Assembly (NCBI GenBank): GCA_905209455.1
Contig: CAJLTA010000009.1
Location: 6,093-70,092 of the forward strand
DNA: 64,000 nucleotides
Direction of reading: 5' to 3'
Source of the DNA: an uncultured Collinsella sp.
GTDB lineage: Bacteria > Actinomycetota > Coriobacteriia > Coriobacteriales > Coriobacteriaceae
Part shown: positions 15,468-24,411 of the stretch, in pieces
Position numbering within the stretch: the first letter of the stretch is position 1
How the letters are laid out: each line of letters starts with the position of its first letter
The notes under the pieces: model-generated
Seen by the model: the letters and a program-made list of their open reading frames with translations, nothing else
Told to the model about the DNA's origin: nothing
The model's database searches: none
Position numbers and translations under genes: made by a program

Positions 15468-17912
15468 TTAGGCGTGGTCGCGCCAGCCGAGAACGCGCTG
15501 CTTCATGTCTTCGATGTCGAGCACGCCTTCGGCAAAGCCTTTGCGCACGAGCTCTTCTGGAACGAATTCGTCGTACCGATCAAAGTAAGGCACCTCGCCG
15601 GGATAGACGAGGTCGATGGGGTCGAAGTCTTTCTCGGCTTCGGCGGCGAGCACTTCAAAGAACGTCTCCTCGTCGGCCTTCATCTTAAACTGCATAAAGT
15701 ACGGGCGTGACGGGTCGAGTCCGCGAAGGCCCAACTCAGCGGCGCATTTAATCTTGAGCATGCGCTCGAGCGCCAAAAAGGCGTAGCTGCCCAACCAGGG
15801 GAAGAGCACCCAGGTGTCGCCGCCCAGGTTAATGAGCGGCTTGGTCCCCGCGCCCGAAATCTCGGCCGTATGGCGAGCCTGCGCCAAGCGGGCCCGTGCG
15901 TTACCCATCAGGTACGGATACGCCGCGTGCTCGTTGAGCGCCTTGCGCATACGCTCGAGTACGTGTGTATTGATGTCGCCGGGGCAGTCGCCAAAGTAGG
16001 CCGGCACCCGGCCCTTGACCTGCGTGGCAAAGACGGTGTGACGCTTCCAGTCCACTTCCTCGACAATCCAGCAATGGCCGGCGATGGCAATGCGCTCACC
16101 GGGCGGGGGCGGGTTGACAATCGTGCCCAGCTCGGCCGATTCGCTGCGAACGGTGAACTCCTCGTTTTCCTGGAACACGGCGTAGAACTTAAAGTTGTTG
16201 ATGATGCGCTCGCCCGCGAGACCCACGATGAGCCCGCCGCCCTCGGTGACTTGGATATGGTCGATCTTAATGAGGTGACGCAGCAACACGCGATAGTCAT
16301 CGGCCGAGATGCGATGGAAATAGCTGAGTGTGAGCACGCGCTGGGCAAGCTCTGCCGGCGTGAGTTCGCCGGTGCTGGCAAGCGTCGACATAGTCTGGTG
16401 GTAGAGCAGGCTGTAGGGGAGTCGATCGAGCTCGGGCGGCTCGACCCACTTTTCCTCGCGATAGAGTTGTACGAGCGCGATGCCCTGCAGGAGCTTCCAC
16501 GGAATGGTCTCGGGCATCATCGTGCGCGGCTCGGGTTCCTCCTCGCGCATGACAAACCACATCTCGGGCGGAAGATCGCGGCGCCCCGTGCGGCCCATTC
16601 GCTGCAAAAAGGAGCTGACGGTAAACGGCGCGTCGATCTGAAACGCACGCTCCAGACGGCCGATATCGATACCGAGTTCCAGCGTGGAGGTGGTGACGGT
16701 TGTCTGTGCCTGCTCCTCATCGCGCATGAGTTCCTCGGCCGTTTCGCGCAGCGATGCCGAAAGATTGCCATGGTGGATGAGAAAACGGTCGGGCTCGTGC
16801 CGGCTCTCGCAGTAGCTGCGCAGCATGGAGCACACGGCCTCTGCCTCCTCGCGCGAGTTGGCAAAGACCAGGCACTTGCGCCCGCGGGTGTGTTCAAAGA
16901 TATAGCCCATGCCGGGATCGGCGTTTTCGGGCGCGGTGTCGGTGGGGTTGAGGAGCGCCTGCTCATCGGCCCGGGGGATATCGACTTCGCCCTCGGGGGC
17001 CGAAGAAGTGCGACGGTCTTTGGGAGCGGCCTTGCCCCGTGCCCGCTCACGACGTTGACGGCGTTCCTCCTGTGTAAGCTGTCCGCTGTGGCGCACGTCT
17101 TGGGCGCCAGCCGGCAGCGCCGCGGGCGCCGCCGGCTCAATACGCTCGCAAGCAAGCATCTCGGCTTCTTGTGGACCCGTGCTCTCGAATCCCCGCTGCT
17201 GTGCCTGGGGACCCGAGTTGTAGAAGTGCTCCATGGAGATGCGCCACACGCGGCGCGGTTCCTCAAAGCGGGGGATGATGCAATCGCGTCCTGTTCCCTG
17301 TGAGAGAAAGGCGCCCGTGCGCTCGGGGTCGCCGATGGTGGCAGAAAGGCCGATGCGGCGGGGCTGCACGCCCGCCATGCGCGAGAGGCGCTCGATAAGA
17401 CAGAGCGTCTGCCCGCCGCGGTCGCCGCGCATGAGCGAATGGACCTCGTCGATGACGACGTAGCGCAGATCGCAGAACATGCGCGGAATCGCCATGTGCT
17501 TATGGATCAGGAGCGCCTCGAGCGATTCAGGCGTAATCTGTAGGATGCCGCTCGGCTTTTTGATGAGTTTTGCCTTGTGTGATTGTGAGACATCGCCATG
17601 CCAGTGCCAGACGGGGATATCGGCCTCTTCGCACAGGTCGTTGAGGCGGACGAATTGGTCGTTGATGAGCGCTTTGAGGGGGCCGATGTAGAGGGCGCCC
17701 ACGCTTGCGGGCGGGTTCTCCCAAAACTCGGTCAGGATGGGAAAGAAGGCCGCCTCGGTTTTGCCGGAAGCCGTGGATGCCGTCAGGAGCACATTGTCCT
17801 GCGTGTTAAAGATGGCATCTGCCGCCGCAACCTGGATGGAGCGCAAGCTCTCCCAATCGTGGGAGTAGATGAAGTCTTGGATAAACGGGGCGTAGCGGTC
17901 AAAGGCGTTCAC
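15468..17912 (-). CDS. Lhr/BrxHI-like DEAD/DEAH helicase of the TerB-BrxD module
   Basis: This 814-residue superfamily 2 helicase resembles BrxHI of BREX systems. It has the Walker A motif TASTASGKT (about 44-52), DEVH (155-158), SAT (190-192), TSTLELGIDIG in motif V and QRMGRTGRR in motif VI. A charged, low-complexity insert (about 265-330, rich in Arg/Glu/Pro) separates the two RecA lobes. The start was moved to the GTG at 17912-17910 because a perfect AGGAGG lies 4 nt upstream. The gene is the third in the order TerB-type protein, BrxD-like ATPase, helicase. It is convergent with the spermidine-synthase-like gene. Confidence 0.88.
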   Translation of the reverse strand: MNAFDRYAPFIQDFIYSHDWESLRSIQVAAADAIFNTQDNVLLTASTASGKTEAAFFPILTEFWENPPASVGALYIGPLKALINDQFVRLNDLCEEADIPVWHWHGDVSQSHKAKLIKKPSGILQITPESLEALLIHKHMAIPRMFCDLRYVVIDEVHSLMRGDRGGQTLCLIERLSRMAGVQPRRIGLSATIGDPERTGAFLSQGTGRDCIIPRFEEPRRVWRISMEHFYNSGPQAQQRGFESTGPQEAEMLACERIEPAAPAALPAGAQDVRHSGQLTQEERRQRRERARGKAAPKDRRTSSAPEGEVDIPRADEQALLNPTDTAPENADPGMGYIFEHTRGRKCLVFANSREEAEAVCSMLRSYCESRHEPDRFLIHHGNLSASLRETAEELMRDEEQAQTTVTTSTLELGIDIGRLERAFQIDAPFTVSSFLQRMGRTGRRDLPPEMWFVMREEEPEPRTMMPETIPWKLLQGIALVQLYREEKWVEPPELDRLPYSLLYHQTMSTLASTGELTPAELAQRVLTLSYFHRISADDYRVLLRHLIKIDHIQVTEGGGLIVGLAGERIINNFKFYAVFQENEEFTVRSESAELGTIVNPPPPGERIAIAGHCWIVEEVDWKRHTVFATQVKGRVPAYFGDCPGDINTHVLERMRKALNEHAAYPYLMGNARARLAQARHTAEISGAGTKPLINLGGDTWVLFPWLGSYAFLALERMLKIKCAAELGLRGLDPSRPYFMQFKMKADEETFFEVLAAEAEKDFDPIDLVYPGEVPYFDRYDEFVPEELVRKGFAEGVLDIEDMKQRVLGWRDHA

Positions 17913-17995
17913 GGGGCCTCCTTTCAAAAGCGAATCTCTCAACGCGGCGGGCAGTGGCTTGCTGCATTACTGCTTCAACGTTTGCCCAGATAGAG

Positions 17996-18028
17996 CCTGC
18001 CAAAATAAACCTGTCCCTTTTTGGCAGG
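17996..18028. repeat. REP-like palindrome with GGGACAGG core (minus strand)
   Basis: CCTGCCAAAA (17996-18005) is the inverse of TTTTGGCAGG (18019-18028). On the minus strand the centre reads AAAAAGGGACAGG, the same GGGACAGG core found in the palindrome at 3869. It fills the gap between the BrxD-like gene and the helicase gene, so it could reduce helicase expression by stabilising or stalling the upstream mRNA. Confidence 0.65.
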
Positions 18029-19333
18029 TTAGATGGTGAATTCGGCGAAGTTACGGTCGCCGCCTGCGGTATCGGTGTCGCCTGTTGCGGCTGCCGGCGC
18101 CAGCGCGTCGCCGCCGACGCTTTGCAGCAGCTCGGCCACGTTGGCGTCGGGGTTTTGGCATAGGATGTCGAGCAGCTCGATAAAGTCACGAATGACTTCA
18201 CGCGGCGTCAGATGCGTGTCGGCTCCCACGCGACCGAACTCGATCTTGAGGAAGTTCACCAAGTCGTTCTCGGTAAGCGTGGGCGTCCAGCCAAAGTAGC
18301 CGGCGTGAATTTGCATGAGTTTTTCGATCAGCACCAGCAGCTCCTCGTAGGTGAGTGGCTGCAGACGGATGATGGGCGCGAGCATGTCCTTAAGGTCCTC
18401 GCGCGCAAAGCGACCCTGAGCGAGTCGGCTGCGCAGAGCCTCGTAGGAGAACACGCCGCGGCGGCGGTCTTCGATGGAGGTTGGCGTGCCGCCCATAATC
18501 ATGCCCAGATACTGCGCCTTGCCCTGGAGTGTGTCGTTGTACATGGTCAGGATTTTCTCGTAGTTGTACTGGCGCGTGATGGCGTTGGGAATCTTATACA
18601 GATTCACGAGCTCGTCGATGAGCACCAACATACCCTTGTAGCCGCTGCAGACCAAAAAACGCGCGATGAGCTTAACGTAGTCGTACCAGTCGTCGTCGCT
18701 GATGATGGTCGAGGAGCCCAGCTCGGCGCGAGCCTCGCTCTTGGTACGGTATTCGCCGCGGATCCATTTGGTCACGCGGCTCATGGCTTCTTCGTCGCCC
18801 TCGGATACGGCCGTGCGATAGCGGCGGAGCATGCGGGTGAAGTCGAAGCCGTGGACCATTTCCTCGAGCGGGGCCAGTTGGGCATTGACGACCGACTCGT
18901 CGACGTCGGCGCACGAGGTGACCCAGCGATCAAGAATAAGGTTGAGCGCACCGCCCTCGGGGCGCGTCTTGGTCGATATATTGCGTATGAGCTCGCGGTA
19001 GGTGGCAAGGCCCTGCCCCTGCCCGCCCTGCAGACGGCGCTCGGGGGACAAGTCTGCATCGGCGACGACGAATCCCTCGCCCATGGCATGCGTTCGGATG
19101 GTTTGGAGCAAAAAGCTCTTGCCGGCGCCGTAGCGACCGACCAGGAAGCGGAAGCTCGCCCCACCGTCGGCGATGAGACTCAGATCGGTGAGCAGGGCGC
19201 GGATCTCGACCTCGCGCCCTACGGTAATGTAGGGAAGGCCGATGCGCGGGACCACGCCGCCCTTGAGCGAGTTGAGAATGACGGCAGCGACGCGCTTGGG
19301 CACGCGGGGTGCTGCGGATGCGGTATCACACAT
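18029..19333 (-). CDS. BrxD-like P-loop ATPase (DUF2791)
   Basis: This 434-residue protein has Walker A GRYGAGKS at 66-73 and Walker B GMLVLIDEL at about 234-242. The region KGGVVPRIGLPYITVGRE before the P-loop, and the sequence NYEKILTMYNDTLQGKAQYLG after Walker B, are typical of the BREX ATP-binding protein BrxD. It starts with ATGTGTGA, overlapping the stop of the TerB-type gene by 8 bp, so translation is coupled. The C-terminal 35 residues are Ala/Asp/Gly-rich. It probably powers the module; the DNA substrate or signal is unknown. Confidence 0.9.
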   Translation of the reverse strand: MCDTASAAPRVPKRVAAVILNSLKGGVVPRIGLPYITVGREVEIRALLTDLSLIADGGASFRFLVGRYGAGKSFLLQTIRTHAMGEGFVVADADLSPERRLQGGQGQGLATYRELIRNISTKTRPEGGALNLILDRWVTSCADVDESVVNAQLAPLEEMVHGFDFTRMLRRYRTAVSEGDEEAMSRVTKWIRGEYRTKSEARAELGSSTIISDDDWYDYVKLIARFLVCSGYKGMLVLIDELVNLYKIPNAITRQYNYEKILTMYNDTLQGKAQYLGMIMGGTPTSIEDRRRGVFSYEALRSRLAQGRFAREDLKDMLAPIIRLQPLTYEELLVLIEKLMQIHAGYFGWTPTLTENDLVNFLKIEFGRVGADTHLTPREVIRDFIELLDILCQNPDANVAELLQSVGGDALAPAAATGDTDTAGGDRNFAEFTI

Positions 19334-21086
19334 GGTCTAGGTATCCTCTCACGTCTGCTTCGTAGTCCTCAATAATCTGCGGCCCTGCCGCGCTAAATTC
19401 AATTACGGTGTCGCCCACCAGGTCAAAGAGCGCCTCGTTGATGGCATCGACGAGCATGTCCTCGCTCTGCCCCGATTGCGCTACCGCCGATTCCGCCTGT
19501 ACTGCGTTTTGCTCGAACAGTGCGCGAAGGAAGGCATCTGCGGCGGGCGCGAGTTCGTTTGTGGCGTCAGCGGGCGCAGCAGCTGCGAACGCGGGCATCG
19601 GCGCGAGAAGCGGTGCCACGACACCAAACTGTTCGGTGGATATGGTCGGCTCGTCGGTCAAGTCCTGCCGAATGGGTGCCACGACCGGTTCGACAATCGC
19701 GTCGGCTACGGGCTCGGCTTCCGGTTGCCCCGAGTCCGCTGCCTCGGCTTCTGCGGATGCGTCGTTCTCGCGCTCTTCGTCGATCAAAAGCGCTTCGCGC
19801 GTTTGCGCAGCGGCGCTCCGAATGTGCCCCAGCTGACTCAGATCGATATCGATCTTGACGGGCTGGTGTGCGGCGTCCCACGAGAGCCATGCCACAATCT
19901 CGTCATCGATAATCTTGGCCAGATATTTGGGGACCTTTTCTTCCTTAAGGGGATGGGCGGGGTCCAGCGCCAGGCGCAGGCGTTGGTCGCAGGCGCGCAT
20001 CATTTCACCGAGCTTGCTGCTCTTTTGCCTACTACCGTGGATACGCATGCATTCCCAAAAGCCGTTTTGGCAACGGTAGATATGGATAGGATCCAGGCGG
20101 TATTCGCAGTCCTCGTGGCGCTCGGGCGCAAAGAATACGGCCGAGGCAAACATGGTGTAGGGCATGGCCGTCTCCTCCCCAAATAAACTCGTCACGATGC
20201 CAGTCTTTCGGTGCGTGTCATAGTAGCGCGCCATGCGGACATACACGGCGCATGCCACGTGGCGCAGATCGCGGTGGTGGCTGCGGTCGAGCCGCGAGTT
20301 ACTTAGGTTGTATGTGGAGAGTGCGTCGATGGCAGCCATGAGTCGCTCCTCGCGCACCTCATCGGGCGGAAGGGGGAGCGTGGGCTCGGAGGTTTTGCGA
20401 CGCTTAGGGGTCTGGCCGGACGGTGCCGGTGCTGGGACAAGGTCTCGTGCCGCGCGTCGCAGCTCGATAAGGGCGTTATCGAACATGACGGTTTTAGAGT
20501 CACGAAGCAGCTTGGGGTCGAGCCCGTGGAACACGGCGTAATCCTGCAGCCACACGCGCGCAAACCGGTCGATGCCGGGCTCGAAGGCGCGATAGACATC
20601 CCAAAAAGCCTTGATCTTGTTAAAACCATCGAGCGGATTATCTACGCCAATGCCGCAGATCAGCTCATAGAGATACAGAAAGGCAAAGGACGTAGACGTT
20701 TCCTCGACGGTTCCGCGGCGCACTTGGGCACGCCAGGTAAAGTAGCCGCGCAGCTGCCGGTCGCTCATGGCGTTGTAGGTGGGAAAGTACGACTTAAAGG
20801 TGCCGTTGTAGGGGCAGTCGTCCTCAAAGTCGGCCATCAGCAGGCCCTGGCGGTAAAAAAGCTCGGCTTCCGAAAGCCAGCGGCCCGCACCGCCCTTGGG
20901 GTCATCCTGCCAGCGCGATATCTCGCGCATTTTACGGTACTGGTCGGGGAGGAAATTCTGCATCTGTCGGCCGGTTTTGAGAATCGGCTCGTCTGCGTAG
21001 ATTTCGTTTGAGAAGCGGGCGGACTGATGGGTCCGGGCCTCGGCCATAATACGCTCGATGAGCATCTTGATGTCCTGGTCGGCCAC
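19326..21086 (-). CDS. TerB_N/TerB_C protein, first gene of a predicted defence or DNA-processing module
   Basis: This 586-residue protein has a TerB_N-type N-terminal region (about 60-200), including YNAMSDRQLRGYFTWRAQ and FAFLYLYELICGIG. The C-terminal region resembles TerB_C: KIDIDLSQLGHIRSAAAQ at about 430, then a variable Glu/Ala-rich stretch, and finally INEALFDLVGDTVIEF. No central tellurite-resistance TerB domain is seen. GTG start at 21086, with GGAGGAG just upstream. The next gene overlaps it by 8 bp. TerB-N/TerB-C proteins beside helicases and P-loop ATPases have been predicted to act in DNA processing and phage defence. This is an inference from context. Confidence 0.85.
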   Translation of the reverse strand: MADQDIKMLIERIMAEARTHQSARFSNEIYADEPILKTGRQMQNFLPDQYRKMREISRWQDDPKGGAGRWLSEAELFYRQGLLMADFEDDCPYNGTFKSYFPTYNAMSDRQLRGYFTWRAQVRRGTVEETSTSFAFLYLYELICGIGVDNPLDGFNKIKAFWDVYRAFEPGIDRFARVWLQDYAVFHGLDPKLLRDSKTVMFDNALIELRRAARDLVPAPAPSGQTPKRRKTSEPTLPLPPDEVREERLMAAIDALSTYNLSNSRLDRSHHRDLRHVACAVYVRMARYYDTHRKTGIVTSLFGEETAMPYTMFASAVFFAPERHEDCEYRLDPIHIYRCQNGFWECMRIHGSRQKSSKLGEMMRACDQRLRLALDPAHPLKEEKVPKYLAKIIDDEIVAWLSWDAAHQPVKIDIDLSQLGHIRSAAAQTREALLIDEERENDASAEAEAADSGQPEAEPVADAIVEPVVAPIRQDLTDEPTISTEQFGVVAPLLAPMPAFAAAAPADATNELAPAADAFLRALFEQNAVQAESAVAQSGQSEDMLVDAINEALFDLVGDTVIEFSAAGPQIIEDYEADVRGYLDHV

Positions 21087-21173
21087 CGCTCCTCCTCTCG
21101 AACGCAGCTACGGTGACCTCATATCATAGCACAGCATCAAACAGGTGTTCGAGATACCGCTGCGTTGATAGAT

Positions 21174-21890
21174 TTAGAACAGGAGGGCGTAGATGACGGC
21201 GATGACGACGGAGGGGAGCATATTGGCCGTGCGGAAGGTCTGAGGACGGATGAGGTTGACGCCGACGCAGAAGATGAGCATGGAGCCTACGAGCGAAAGG
21301 CTGTTGAGGGCTGCTGTGGTCATGATGGGGGAGAGCGCGCCGGCAAACAACGTGATCGTCCCCTGGAACACGGCGACGGGCAGGGCGGAGAAAATGCAGC
21401 CGCGGCCAAGCGACGCCGTCATGGTGCAGACGATGATGCAGTCCAATGCGCCTTTCAGGGCAAGCGTTGACCAGTCACCGAGCAGACCGTCCTGGATCGA
21501 TCCCACAATGGCCATGGCGCCGATACACACGGTGAGTGAAGTCGAGACAAAAGCGTTGGTGAACTCGTTATCGCCCTCGCTGCCGGTTTTGCGCTTGAGC
21601 CATTCGCCAAGGTTCTCGATGGCGGCTTCCAAGTTGACGGCCTCGCCGATGAGCGAACCGAGCGCAAATGAGACGATGAGCATGGTGGTACCGGTGGTCG
21701 CTAGCGCCTTTCCATCGATGATGAGCATCTTTTGCATGGTGCCGCCCAGGCCGATAAACAGGACGCACAGCCCCGATGCTTTCATGAGCGTGTCTTGGAT
21801 GCGCGGTGTAATGAAGCGGCCGCCCGCTAATCCTAAAAGACCGCCCGCAACTAAAAGCACAACGTTGATGATTGTTCCCAAGCCCGGCAT
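21174..21890 (-). CDS. DUF554 family integral membrane protein
   Basis: This 238-residue protein has about six to seven hydrophobic segments and the DUF554 pattern GTIINVVLLVAGGLLGLAGG at the start and VGSIQDGLLGD in the middle. Start ATG at 21890 is preceded by GGAGG with a 4-nt spacer; the longer ORF has no ribosome binding site. The family is conserved in anaerobes, has no assigned transport substrate and is related to YdfK/YqgA. It stands alone between the TerB-BrxD module and the secreted-protein operon. Confidence 0.85.
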   Translation of the reverse strand: MPGLGTIINVVLLVAGGLLGLAGGRFITPRIQDTLMKASGLCVLFIGLGGTMQKMLIIDGKALATTGTTMLIVSFALGSLIGEAVNLEAAIENLGEWLKRKTGSEGDNEFTNAFVSTSLTVCIGAMAIVGSIQDGLLGDWSTLALKGALDCIIVCTMTASLGRGCIFSALPVAVFQGTITLFAGALSPIMTTAALNSLSLVGSMLIFCVGVNLIRPQTFRTANMLPSVVIAVIYALLF

Positions 21891-22008
21891 GAGCCCTCCT
21901 GTATTGATGCCAACGTGGCAATCGTAGCAGAACGAAATGCGAGGCACATCGCAACCCATCTAATACGTTATATAAGTGGTATTAGGAATGATGCGCAGCA
22001 TTTAAGCC

Positions 22009-23439
22009 TCAGGTGGTTGTCGGGACATAGGGATAGTATTCAAAGCGCAGTGTCATAAGCCGCTGCGGGGATTCAATAGCCGCGGCGATGATATTGGCAT
22101 CGCGGGCACGATCAAACCCTTCGAGCTCGATCTGGTACGAGACGTCTTGCATAATGTCCAGACGTCGCCAGGCTAGAAGTGTGTCGCCATCGAATTCCAG
22201 GGTCTTGCTTCCGTTTGCGGCAACGGCGTATAGACGCAGCTTGGCGGTGGTTGCAGGGTCGACAACTGTGACCTTTTTAATTTCGTTTCGAGTATTCTTG
22301 GCGCCCAACAAGGTGAGCAGTGTTGGGGCCACGACCTCGCCCGATGGCAAAAAGACGACTTCGATGGATTCAGGAAATGCGATGATGGCCGACTTGCGGA
22401 CGGGCTGATTGGCGGCGGCAACTTCGATGTTCGCAGCGTCGATGACCTCTGTGTGGTCGAGCGCGGCAAGCACGCAGCAGTTACCTTCATCGATCTCTTG
22501 AGGATCAGCAAGTCCCAGACTGTCTGCGAGCTCGGTATCGTTTGGATCGGTAGCGGGCTCATTCGGTGCTTCGAAAGAAGCTGGGACGCTGTTTGTCGGC
22601 GGCGGCGTGTCGCCCGCATCTGCTTCTTTGTCCGCGCCCTCTTCTTGTATGGTTGCGTTAATGGGTTCGTCGTTTGAGGGGAGCGTCTTGGCGTCAAACG
22701 CGGAGGGGAGAATTCCGATGGCTCCGGATCCGTTCCACTCCATTTCGAGAAGCGCCGGGTCGGCAAGAATGCGTTGCCTGCTTTGCGCGTGGGCATCGAT
22801 TTCAATAGGGCCTGCCTCTAACCCTCGTGTAAGGCTGAGTGATCCGGCTGGCTTCTCGAAATGAGCGTCTGTGTCTTTGGCGCTGACGGTGTAGAACAGC
22901 AGGGACGCTTCTCCCGCCGCGATGGCATCGGTACCGGCTTTGGTCAGCCGCAACGATGCCGTGAATGAGAGGGTGGGCTGCGTGTCGTCTGCATTCGCGG
23001 CGGCGCAGCCCAGACATATACCGCCTCCTTTCTCAAAAAACGTACCGTCGAAGGCGACCTTCGCTCCGTTCGCCGAGTCATCGACCGAAGCGATGTCGAT
23101 GCGCAGCTCTAAATTGCATGGATCGCCATCCGCATCGAGCACAACCGAGCGCCACGTGCAGACGGCACACCCCGCCTGGGAGCCGTTTGCCTTGTTCGAA
23201 CGCTTGATATCCACGACTATCGAGCCGTCCGTATTACGACGAAGGCATCCCGAGGTTGAGATCGCGGCCTGTGCGATCGAAAAACGCTTGCACGCAATGG
23301 CGCTCGACGGATTTGGTGCGGAACTTAGGGCTGCTGGTAAGGAGTCTGCCATGGCGGGAGTCGCCCAAGCGGCGACAGGCGTTCCGGTTGCGAGCGCGCC
23401 GCAGAGTGCGACGACGGGCAAAAGGTTCTTCGATGCCAT
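22009..23439 (-). CDS. Secreted cysteine-containing protein of unknown function
   Basis: This 476-residue protein begins with a signal peptide (residues 1-31, ending at an AMA-type cleavage site). The N-terminal half holds many cysteines (GCAVC, ICLGC and others, about 50-150), unusual for a secreted Gram-positive protein. The middle (about 245-310) is Pro/Asp/Glu/Thr-rich linker, followed by a second Cys pair (NCC) and a beta-rich C-terminal domain. No transmembrane or sortase motif is seen at the C-terminus. It is the last gene of a five-gene operon of exported proteins and probably functions at the cell surface. It is not recognised as a known family. Confidence 0.75.
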   Translation of the reverse strand: MASKNLLPVVALCGALATGTPVAAWATPAMADSLPAALSSAPNPSSAIACKRFSIAQAAISTSGCLRRNTDGSIVVDIKRSNKANGSQAGCAVCTWRSVVLDADGDPCNLELRIDIASVDDSANGAKVAFDGTFFEKGGGICLGCAAANADDTQPTLSFTASLRLTKAGTDAIAAGEASLLFYTVSAKDTDAHFEKPAGSLSLTRGLEAGPIEIDAHAQSRQRILADPALLEMEWNGSGAIGILPSAFDAKTLPSNDEPINATIQEEGADKEADAGDTPPPTNSVPASFEAPNEPATDPNDTELADSLGLADPQEIDEGNCCVLAALDHTEVIDAANIEVAAANQPVRKSAIIAFPESIEVVFLPSGEVVAPTLLTLLGAKNTRNEIKKVTVVDPATTAKLRLYAVAANGSKTLEFDGDTLLAWRRLDIMQDVSYQIELEGFDRARDANIIAAAIESPQRLMTLRFEYYPYVPTTT

Positions 23440-23457
23440 GGGGTCTCCTTAGCTAAT

Positions 23458-23739
23458 TTAGTGCGGTCTGTCCGTGTTTTGTTTCTGGCTGCGTTTGATG
23501 TGCAGACCGAGGCCGGCGGTTCCCGCGCCTGCTGCTGTGGCGCCTGCTGCCAAGAGCCATCGTCTGTCGCCTGTCTGCGCCAACGGTTCCTCGCGGTCGC
23601 CGCGGTCGAGCTCCGAGAGGTCGACCGTCACTTGCGTGGCGGCCTGAGCCTGTTCTTGCTGGGCAAAGGCCATGGCTGGCCCAAACGCTAGGATGCTGAC
23701 GGCGGCGGCCAGGGCGACGGCCTTATGCCGTGTGCGCAC
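23458..23739 (-). CDS. Small LAQTG cell-wall-anchored protein
   Basis: The protein is about 93 residues. It has an N-terminal signal peptide (ending FAQQEQAQA or nearby) and the sorting signal EPLAQTGDRR. A hydrophobic segment (LLAAGATAAGAGTAGLGL) and a positive tail follow, so a sortase should anchor it. LAxTG is a motif of class E sortases in actinobacteria. The mature part is only about 30 residues. The start at GTG 23739 overlaps the upstream gene by 17 bp; an ATG at 23769 is possible. No sortase gene is in the window. Confidence 0.7.
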   Translation of the reverse strand: MRTRHKAVALAAAVSILAFGPAMAFAQQEQAQAATQVTVDLSELDRGDREEPLAQTGDRRWLLAAGATAAGAGTAGLGLHIKRSQKQNTDRPH

Positions 23740-24322
23740 CGGGCTCGACCGTCCAGGTGATCGTTGCAACCTGATCGCCTTCGCCGGTTACGCGGAAGAT
23801 GTCGCGTGTGACGCGGGCGACGTTTCCGCTTGTCTTGAGCTTAATTTTGTCCGTGCCGCCGGCAATGCCCTGGTAGCCCATGTCGAAGGCTGCATTCTTG
23901 GAAAGATCGAGGCCCGTCCCTTGCATTGCGGCGCTGGCGTTCTGGAGTGCGCCGTCGGGGCCGACCTTAAAGTCGATGGAGTTCTGTGCGGTTCCGGCCT
24001 TGGCGTCGGCAGCAATGGTCCAGGTGTTCATGGCGTCGATCTTCATGTTGGTGACATGGATGCCGTAGGCCGAATGATTGTCGATGGTGGTCGCGTCTTC
24101 AGAGGGGCCCTGAAGCGTGCCGTCGGCCTTGGCGACGAAGGGAATAACCGTCGGAACTTTGAACTCAACGTTGTCGATCTCGGTCCTGACCATTACTTTC
24201 GTGGTTCCAACGCGTCCGGCTGCCATAGCTGGCGTCGGGGCGGCGCCCATTGCGAGCGCGAGCGCGAGCCCTGCGCCCACGACGAGCGCTCTGGCTCCGT
24301 TCATGTTCCTGGTGATGTCCAT
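23723..24322 (-). CDS. Secreted beta-rich protein of unknown function
   Basis: This 199-residue protein has a clear signal peptide (about 1-35, cleavage near AMAAG). The mature domain contains VPTVIPFVAKADGTLQGPS, IDNHSAYGIHVTNM and ends in ITWTVEPGAHTA. The pattern suggests an all-beta extracellular domain of the type found in surface fibre or WxL-like proteins, but it is not a sure family match. It sits between a membrane-anchored protein gene and the LAQTG protein gene, and the downstream gene overlaps its end. A role in a surface structure is an inference. Confidence 0.75.
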   Translation of the reverse strand: MDITRNMNGARALVVGAGLALALAMGAAPTPAMAAGRVGTTKVMVRTEIDNVEFKVPTVIPFVAKADGTLQGPSEDATTIDNHSAYGIHVTNMKIDAMNTWTIAADAKAGTAQNSIDFKVGPDGALQNASAAMQGTGLDLSKNAAFDMGYQGIAGGTDKIKLKTSGNVARVTRDIFRVTGEGDQVATITWTVEPGAHTA

Positions 24323-24411
24323 GGTCGTTCCTTTCTATTCGCCGCGGGCCGTCCCCGCGATGATTGGACGAATGCTGGTGAATTGCGTGCGGTGCCGCGT
24401 CGGCCGGAAAG

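Noticed and set aside
15468..21086. Complete BREX system
   Set aside because: PglX, PglZ, BrxA/B/C and other core BREX genes are not present in the flanking sequence. Only BrxD- and BrxHI-like genes occur.
18029..21086. Classical tellurite resistance (Ter) operon
   Set aside because: TerZABCDEF stress genes are absent and the central TerB domain was not seen. Only TerB_N/TerB_C-like regions occur.
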